Origin: Blakeslea trispora
Taxonomy: Eukaryota; Mucoromycota; Mucoromycetes; Mucorales; Choanephoraceae
DNA length: 12,136 bases
Direction of reading: 5' to 3'
Assembly: GCA_025331445.1 (NCBI GenBank)
Contig: JAIWNE010000024.1
Location: forward strand, 350,001-362,136
Shown: piece after piece, positions 7,534 through 12,136 of the stretch
How positions within the stretch are numbered: position 1 is the first letter of the stretch
Layout: the number at the start of each line of letters is the position of its first letter
Program-made: the position numbers and the translations under genes
Notes under the pieces: generated by a model
What the model was told of the DNA's origin: nothing
Seen by the model: the letters and a program-made list of their open reading frames with translations, nothing else
The model's database searches: none

Positions 7534-8762
7534 CTAATTTTCTGGTATGGTCCTTTGCTTCTTGTTCTTTCCTGCTCTCTTTACTTCCTCACCTTTCTCT
7601 TCCACTTCTTCATCTGCATCGTCTTCTAGCTTTCGCTTTAACATCTGGATTTCTTTCGTTTTGTTTGCATCGTCCTCATTCTTGTCTGTCTTTCTCTTCT
7701 TTGATTGTGCTTTCTTTCGTTCTTCTTTTTCTTCATCATCTTCGCCATCTAGCTTTCTCTTTTGCATACAAGGTTCTACTTCTTTGTATTCATAAAGACT
7801 ACAGACTTCTGCTTCTTCGACTGTTTCTAACTTAATTCTGACATCTTCATAGCACTTAAGTTTTTTTTGGCATGAAAATTCTTCATTTTCGTCTTCTTCA
7901 TCCTCTTCTTCATCCTCTTCTTCATCCTCTTCTTCATCCTCTTCTTCATCCTCTTCTTCATCCTCTTCTTCATCCTCTTCGTCTTCTTCTACTACTATAA
8001 CAACTTCTGGTTCACTTAACTCTTCATAAGCTTCTTCATATCTTTCTTCATCTTCGTCTTCTTTGTCTTCCTCTTCGTATTCTTTGTCTTCCTCTACTAC
8101 TATGACAACTTCTGGTTCACTTAACTCTTCATAGGCATCTTCGACTGTTTCTAACTTAATTCTGACATCTTCATAGCACTTAAGTTTTTTTTGGCATGAA
8201 AATTCTTCATTTTCGTCTTCTTCATCCTCTTCTTCATCCTCTTCTTCATCCTCTTCGTCTTCTTCTACTACTATAACAACTTCTGGTTCACTTAACTCTT
8301 CATAAGCTTCTTCATATCTTTCTTCATCTTCGTCTTCTTTGTCTTCCTCTTCGTATTCTTTGTCTTCCTCTACTACTATGACAACTTCTGGTTCACTTAA
8401 CTCTTCATAGGCATCTTCGTATCTTTCTTCCTCTTCTTCTTCAACTACTACAACTTCTGGCTCTTCCAGGTATTCGAAACAGTCTACAAACACGTCTTCT
8501 TGAATTTCAACAAATTCTACTTCGTTTTTCTGATGATAACATGAGCTTACAGGTTCTTTTTTTTTTACGCTTGTACATACCCAAACACTGAAATGGCTGT
8601 CTTTTATGTTTGCATGATTTTTTGGGCTATGATAGATTTGTATGGGCAATTTTTTGTGATGTTAACAAATAAGCAAGAGAAGAAAAGCCGTTGTGTAGTT
8701 TCAAAGTCTCTTTACCTTGCATCACTGATGAGCAGTTGATCTGGAGATGTACGTAAAGTCAT
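7534..8762 (-). CDS. Acidic repeat protein with five SIM-like motifs, spliced model
   Basis: The uninterrupted frame is 8649-7534 (371 aa). I prefer a start at 8762: exon 8762-8716 (MTLRTSPDQLLISDA plus AG), intron 8715-8627 (89 nt, GTAAAG...TTAAC...ATAG), joining in phase at AGC-CCA. A second likely intron, 8580-8530 (51 nt, GTATGT...CAG), is a multiple of 3 without a stop, so both forms stay in frame (362 or 379 aa). The protein is dominated by Glu/Asp. In the 371-aa numbering, VVVV at 66-69 and VVIVV at 89-93, 124-128, 181-185 and 216-220 are each flanked by acidic runs, as in SUMO-interacting motifs. The Lys-rich tail (KKAQSKKRK at 312-320, KNKKQR near the end) suggests nuclear import. 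No RING, helicase or other enzyme motif is seen, and the family is unrecognised. Function as a SUMO-binding scaffold is inferred; a histone- or nucleolus-binding acidic protein is the alternative. Confidence 0.72.
7814..8413. repeat. Tandem duplication inside the acidic protein gene (324-bp and 276-bp copies)
   Basis: Copy 7814-8137 and copy 8138-8413 are identical by eye except for the number of 12-bp TTCATCCTCTTC units, seven at 7897-7980 against three at 8221-8256, which accounts exactly for the 48-bp difference. Each copy encodes two VVIVV acidic motifs plus the FSCQKKLKCYEDVRIKLETVE segment. Both breakpoints fall in TCTTCG, and the length difference keeps the frame. Near-identity indicates recent duplication or ongoing gene conversion. 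Confidence 0.92.
7897..7980. repeat. 12-bp VNTR encoding the acidic EEDE repeat (7 units)
   Basis: Seven perfect TTCATCCTCTTC units encode an uninterrupted Glu/Asp repeat in the minus-strand protein. The sister copy at 8221-8256 has three units. Twelve-base units keep the frame when the number changes, so the acidic tract length is free to vary between strains. Confidence 0.9.
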
Positions 8763-9158
8763 TTTTTAAGATAGCGTGTTTTATCAATAAATTTTGTGGA
8801 AAATTATAAAAGAGAAAAGAAAGAAGAAAAGAGGTAGAGCAGGGTTGGGTAGGGTAGAAAAGAGAAGGCTACACGTCATTACTTATACTGTAGAGTGCTT
8901 CAAACCAGGGCTTGTAGCCATGTATCAATCGAGACACACTCTTTCTGGTTCAGTCACTTGCTATACTTATTTGGCACACACTATTTTGTCATGTGGCTAA
9001 TTAGCTGAAGGTTGATAGGGGAGGGGGACCTAATGAGATATAAATATTATTGGCTTTACGGTATAAATACCTATTCGTCTGGGAATAGACAAACATATAC
9101 GTTCACATATACAACGTGTGTGCTTATACGTGATTCAATATCACTGTTTTACATACAA
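8763..9158. other. Upstream region of the acidic gene, no clear gene
   Basis: On the minus strand the putative ATG at 8762 is preceded by an in-frame TAA and by TATAAT at 8808-8803, a weak TATA candidate only about 40 nt away. The plus strand is purine-rich at 8811-8868, with closely spaced G runs at 8842-8854. Two TATAAATA boxes at 9039-9046 and 9062-9069 on the plus strand could belong to a rightward promoter. No convincing coding sequence is seen. Confidence 0.35.
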
Positions 9159-9422
9159 ATGCTACGTATATACATATGTTGTGAGGTCATGTTTGTTAGG
9201 CTTTTGTTTGTCTTTGTAAAAATCATGCATAATCTTGTACTCAATGTTTTGGAACAGGCTACTTCATTTGTAATCCTTTCTGGCCTTGTTCCGTACGGCG
9301 CTCAGTTGATTAGCAATACTATCTCTCTAACCACACATACTGTTACCCTCTTTTTTCTTTCCTGCCTATTCCTGGTAAGACTTTGCCCTGATGTGAAAAG
9401 TAGCAGAATAAATCACAATTGA
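9159..9422 (+). CDS. Doubtful small hydrophobic ORF (87 aa)
   Basis: This open frame starts at an ATG about 90 nt downstream of the second TATAAATA box and ends in TGA. Three hydrophobic stretches could span membranes: around FVRLLFVFV, ATSFVILSGLVPYGAQLIS and TVTLFFLSCLFLV. The frame is open further upstream to about 9012, so the start is uncertain, and a GTAAGA after FLV could be a splice donor. An AATAAA overlaps the end of the frame rather than following it. The family is not recognised, and an open frame of this size could arise by chance in 12 kb of AT-rich DNA. Confidence 0.18.
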   Translation: MLRIYICCEVMFVRLLFVFVKIMHNLVLNVLEQATSFVILSGLVPYGAQLISNTISLTTHTVTLFFLSCLFLVRLCPDVKSSRINHN

Positions 9423-9545
9423 CTTTGTATCGCTTTTTATTTTTTCACTCAAGAAGAGATTGGTTGTCAAAGCGACCTTCATTTGCATGAATATGATTGC
9501 TTGTCGTAATCTGACCTAACAGTTTTTACATTCTAATTAATACCT

Positions 9546-9672
9546 CTCTTTCTCTTTCTCTTTCTCTTTCTCTTTCTCTTTCTCTTTCTCTTTCTCTTTC
9601 TCTTTCTCTTTCTCTTTCTCTTTCTCTTTCTCTTTCTCTTTCTCTTTCTCTTTCTCTTTCTCTTTCTCTTTT
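9546..9672. repeat. (CTCTTT)21 hexanucleotide microsatellite
   Basis: This is a 127-nt, nearly pure tract of the hexamer CTCTTT: all pyrimidine on the plus strand and all purine on the minus strand. The unit is its own mirror image by rotation, so the whole tract is a polypurine-polypyrimidine mirror repeat able in principle to form triplex (H-DNA). It lies in non-coding AT-rich DNA. Confidence 0.97.
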
Positions 9673-10297
9673 GATATACATTCTATAGACATTAGTTCAA
9701 TACCTTGGAGTCAATCTTTTCAGATTACAAACAGTAAAATAAGCAATCATAGGCTTGGAAATTAAGTGTCGGTGACGATAATGATTGACTATATGTTGCC
9801 AAGTAGATCCTGACAATGGCTTTATGTGCTTGCATACTATGTTCAAATACTGTTATAACATTCTCACATTCTTTAAACAAAAAACTCTGATGCTATCATC
9901 TTTTTGACAACTATACCTCTGTCTTACATATATAGTTACACAGTCTCAATTGCAGCTATAAGCAATCATGTCCCAATTCCAATGTTGACACATACATATT
10001 TGGATAAATGTACACACACAAAATCATGCGTATGGTATCTAATGAATCAAATCATGACAATAGACATTGTCTTGTCAATAAAAGAATAAAAACTAATATA
10101 ACACTAATGATCACCATCCAAATACATGTGAATTTCCTTCCCATAATACTTGATTACTTTCATTACAGTTCTTATCAGTATTTACTAGAAAAATTCAAGT
10201 TAATATAAATCCATTAGATATAACATACAATAAAGGATTAAATTTTTATCTCACAGTTTCTTTGCTATAATTTTTACCTATTTGAATAACCTTCTAG
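9673..10297. other. AT-rich non-coding stretch
   Basis: No gene is supported. Two overlapping plus-strand open frames of 60-66 codons (9904-10208) have compositions expected from chance in AT-rich DNA. A 17-codon fragment near 9692-9742 contains LVQYLGVNL, reminiscent of the YLG block of LINE reverse transcriptases, but it is too short to call. Confidence 0.4.
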
Positions 10298-10429
10298 TTT
10301 CATCACACTAATGGAGTAGTAGAGCTCCTTTTTCGCCCTTCTATCCGTACTGATGTTTCGACTTCTGCTGCTGTTATAGCTAAATGGCTGACTGTCACGA
10401 CTTTTGCTGCTGGTTTTATTCCATTGTAA
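10298..10429 (+). pseudogene. Relic of a tyrosine-recombinase element (DIRS/Crypton-like), fragment
   Basis: A 43-codon open stretch between TAG and TAA contains LFRPSIRTDVST followed by AAVIAKWLTVTTFAAGF. The pattern (LF, a few residues, SI, basic residue, VS/ST, then IA-K-W-L and A-G about ten residues later) resembles the segment that precedes the catalytic H-x-x-R box in tyrosine recombinases of fungal DIRS/Crypton-type elements. The catalytic His, Arg and Tyr are not visible downstream, so at most this is a short dead fragment. Local GC is higher than in the neighbours. The minus strand of the same place carries a 60-codon Lys/Ser-rich ORF (10456-10274), which I take as its shadow. Confidence 0.33.
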
Positions 10430-10611
10430 GTTTTTTGTTTTATTCTTTTTTGCCATTAGTATCTCTTTGACATGTTTAGCTTTTATAGATGCCTTGAACT
10501 TTAAAATTATGTATTGTAATAATTGCTATCACTGTTTCCTATTGTCGTATTTGGGCATATATAGAAGCCAGAACGACTTATAATCGGAAATTCAATTAAT
10601 CATCATCAAAG

Positions 10612-10640
10612 GTTATTTTGACAGATAATGTCAAAATAAC
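10612..10640. repeat. Perfect 12-bp inverted repeat (hairpin)
   Basis: GTTATTTTGACA, spacer GATAA, then TGTCAAAATAAC: perfect 12-bp arms with a 5-nt loop, followed at once by AATAAA (10641-10646) on the plus strand. No gene ends here, so it may be a remnant of a small inverted-repeat transposon or a chance hairpin. Confidence 0.85.
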
Positions 10641-10763
10641 AATAAATCAAATAATGTTCACAAAGTTGGGAAACTTAAAATCATGTCAGATATTACCAGA
10701 GTAATCCTGAAATCAAACATCTAACAAGCATTGGTAAAAAGCGATGATATGATATATAAAGCG

Positions 10764-10790
10764 TTCAATGTGCCTAGCTAACACATTGAA
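10764..10790. repeat. 9-bp inverted repeat
   Basis: TTCAATGTG and CACATTGAA are perfect arms around a 9-nt loop, about 120 bp from the 12-bp hairpin. Its role is unknown. Confidence 0.7.
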
Positions 10791-11184
10791 AGCATGATCA
10801 GATTTATATTCATTGACTCTCTTTTCATCAATACTTGAAATGGCTATATGACATGATACATGTGATAGCAGGATGGTTGCATAGGCCTTATAACACCAAG
10901 GTAGCAGCATCTAACAGAACAAGCAATGATTCTAGAGATTTCATTATAAGAAAAGACTAAATCATTACTTGGATAAAGATAGTTCTGAGACATAATTACA
11001 AAGGGCTTGTCTATCGTTATCACCTAATCTAAACTGATCTAAACATCCAACGAAACAAGTGAACAAGTATGAAACAGTTATGCCTGATATATTGAAACAC
11101 TAATCAAGATTAAAACATATCTTGTCGAGCATAATTATTAACTCTCCAAGATATAAATCAAGTAAACAATATATCTCCACCTTA

Positions 11185-11229
11185 TTCAAGGCGGGGGATG
11201 AAATCTGGCTACAGCCATCTTTCAATTAA
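11185..11229 (+). pseudogene. Possible relic of a Ty3/gypsy integrase C-terminus
   Basis: The stretch reads FKAGDEIWLQPSFN then TAA. FKxGDxIWL is the usual start of the GPY/F-type C-terminal segment of Ty3/gypsy integrases. The frame is open about 30 codons upstream without further recognisable motifs, and it is followed by several stops. Local GC is higher than in the surroundings. The match rests on about nine residues only. Confidence 0.25.
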
Positions 11230-12136
11230 GGTGACCAGTCATCCTAGTAGGAAAACTGCTCATACAGATAAAATTATAACGGAGTGATTGATTGAAACCG
11301 AGATAGAAATAATATATAACACAACATGGACTTGCAGTAGAATTAGTTCCCTCTCTTTCTTTTTAATAAAAAATCGAGTTCCCTCTCATTGAATCTATTT
11401 GAGACTGCAAATATCACACCTATATTACTATGGCTTTTTCCTTTTTTCTATCCAATGAGCTTTTTTAACGAGTTGAGCGAGCTAGAAGATAACAATTACT
11501 AAGTCTATTTTTTTTTCGAAAATTTTTGCTTTGACTGTTCTTGTCGGTGGAACCAAAGTAAAGCTAGAATACAACCAGTATCCAGAGTATACTTGACAAC
11601 ACACGTGTGCATTAATTTACTGTTAAAGAAACTAATCGCGAGGGTAGGTCATTGCTGTAAGAAAATAGACAACTCAAGCTATTTATCCAAACTGGTAAGC
11701 GAGCCGGAAAAACATCTCAAATTGTATGAAACGTGACGTTTGCTTACTACAACCTTAAACTAGTAACTTTTTTTTTTATGTAATACATGTATTAACTAGC
11801 TAGAATCAAGAAATAGCTTCGGCCGCTAAAATAGGTGAATACTATAGAAGTTATGAGTGTTTCTTTGATTCTTATCAATTCACTATAATCATTTAAAAAG
11901 TTTAAGACGCTTCTGCCATGAACTAGTTATAGCCTTCATTGTTCCAAGGTTTCTTACTCTGGATGTACAACTTTATACTAACTTTCACTTCGAGCAACTT
12001 TCTTAATTAACATTAACCTTTCTGTTGATATATCATACTTCTTATGGATATTATAAAGAAAAAAGAAAAAACATCACAATTGATCTTTTGATGTTTGCAA
12101 TTATTTAATCGCGTTTCGTCTTTGTATTTTTTGCTT
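11230..12136. other. AT-rich non-coding stretch to the window end
   Basis: No gene is supported. A plus-strand frame of about 79 codons without ATG (about 11502-11738) contains a lysine-rich segment but no known motif. A 14-bp palindrome TAATACATGTATTA lies at 11781-11794, followed by CTAGCTAG. The stretch has many A/T homopolymers. Confidence 0.4.

Larger units (their letters stand above)
10430..11184. other. AT-rich non-coding stretch with hairpins
   Basis: Apart from the two inverted repeats listed, nothing is recognised. A 65-codon minus-strand frame (10910-10713) starts with ATG but shows no recognisable motif and overlaps a hairpin. A short direct repeat of ATCTAAAC occurs near 11027-11045. 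Confidence 0.4.

Noticed and set aside
8842..8854. G-quadruplex or telomere-like GGGTTGGGTAGGG
   Set aside because: Only three G3 runs and no repeat array; at best a weak two-tetrad structure.
9692..9742. LINE RT relic LVQYLGVNLF
   Set aside because: Only 17 codons between stops with one short motif; chance cannot be excluded.
9904..10208. Two overlapping plus-strand ORFs of 61 and 66 codons
   Set aside because: Composition is that of random AT-rich sequence, with no motif or gene signals.
10713..10910. Minus-strand 65-codon ORF
   Set aside because: No recognisable motif, no promoter or poly(A) support, and it overlaps an inverted repeat.
11502..11738. Plus-strand open frame of about 79 codons ending KHLKLYET
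   Set aside because: No ATG, no known motif and no splice evidence; too weak to annotate.
1..12136. CRISPR arrays, tRNA or rRNA genes, bacterial operons
   Set aside because: No spaced direct repeats, no T-loop or box B pattern, no rRNA-like sequence; signals are eukaryotic.

Overview
The window looks like nuclear DNA of a filamentous fungus, most likely an early-diverging one (Mucoromycota/Mucorales type). The reasons are AT-rich gene-poor flanks, short introns with GTAAAG/GTATGT donors and YAG/CAG acceptors, AATAAA signals, no bacterial gene organisation, and an L1-like non-LTR retrotransposon of the kind common in Mucorales. The lineage is an inference; there is no rRNA or other marker gene.

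Region 1 (1 to about 5,550, minus strand) is one L1-like LINE whose 3' end lies beyond the left edge. ORF1 (485 aa) carries two CCHC zinc knuckles and a third Cys/His cluster. ORF2 follows after a 92-nt A-rich spacer and encodes an AP-type endonuclease with all visible catalytic residues, then a reverse transcriptase with intact motifs (LLLDQEKAYDRV, YADD) and a C-terminal CX2CX8HX4C finger. ORF2 is broken only once, by an apparent one-base loss in a C4/G4 run at 2379-2382. I translated the RT frame line by line and it has no stop over 793 codons to the window edge, so the copy is very young, or the break is an assembly error or recoding site. A (TTG)18 tract, which is (CAA)n in the element's sense, sits next to the 5' end.

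Region 2 (5,608-7,490) is AT-rich. It holds a possible two-exon tail of a plus-strand gene (5753-6156, AATAAA at about 6372) and a confusing patch at 6.8-7.25 kb that looks coding on both strands. No complete gene can be built.

Region 3 (7,534-8,762, minus strand) is the best host gene. It encodes a very acidic, probably nuclear protein with five VVxVV-plus-acid segments resembling tandem SUMO-interacting motifs, inside a nearly perfect 276/324-bp tandem duplication. A spliced start at 8762 fits better than the simple ORF start at 8649.

Region 4 (8,763-12,136) is gene-poor and AT-rich. It holds a (CTCTTT)21 microsatellite, hairpins, a doubtful hydrophobic ORF, and short coding relics that resemble a tyrosine recombinase (DIRS/Crypton type) and a Ty3/gypsy integrase C-terminus. 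A near-intact LINE beside an AT-rich retroelement graveyard could be pericentric or other heterochromatin, but the window alone cannot show this.
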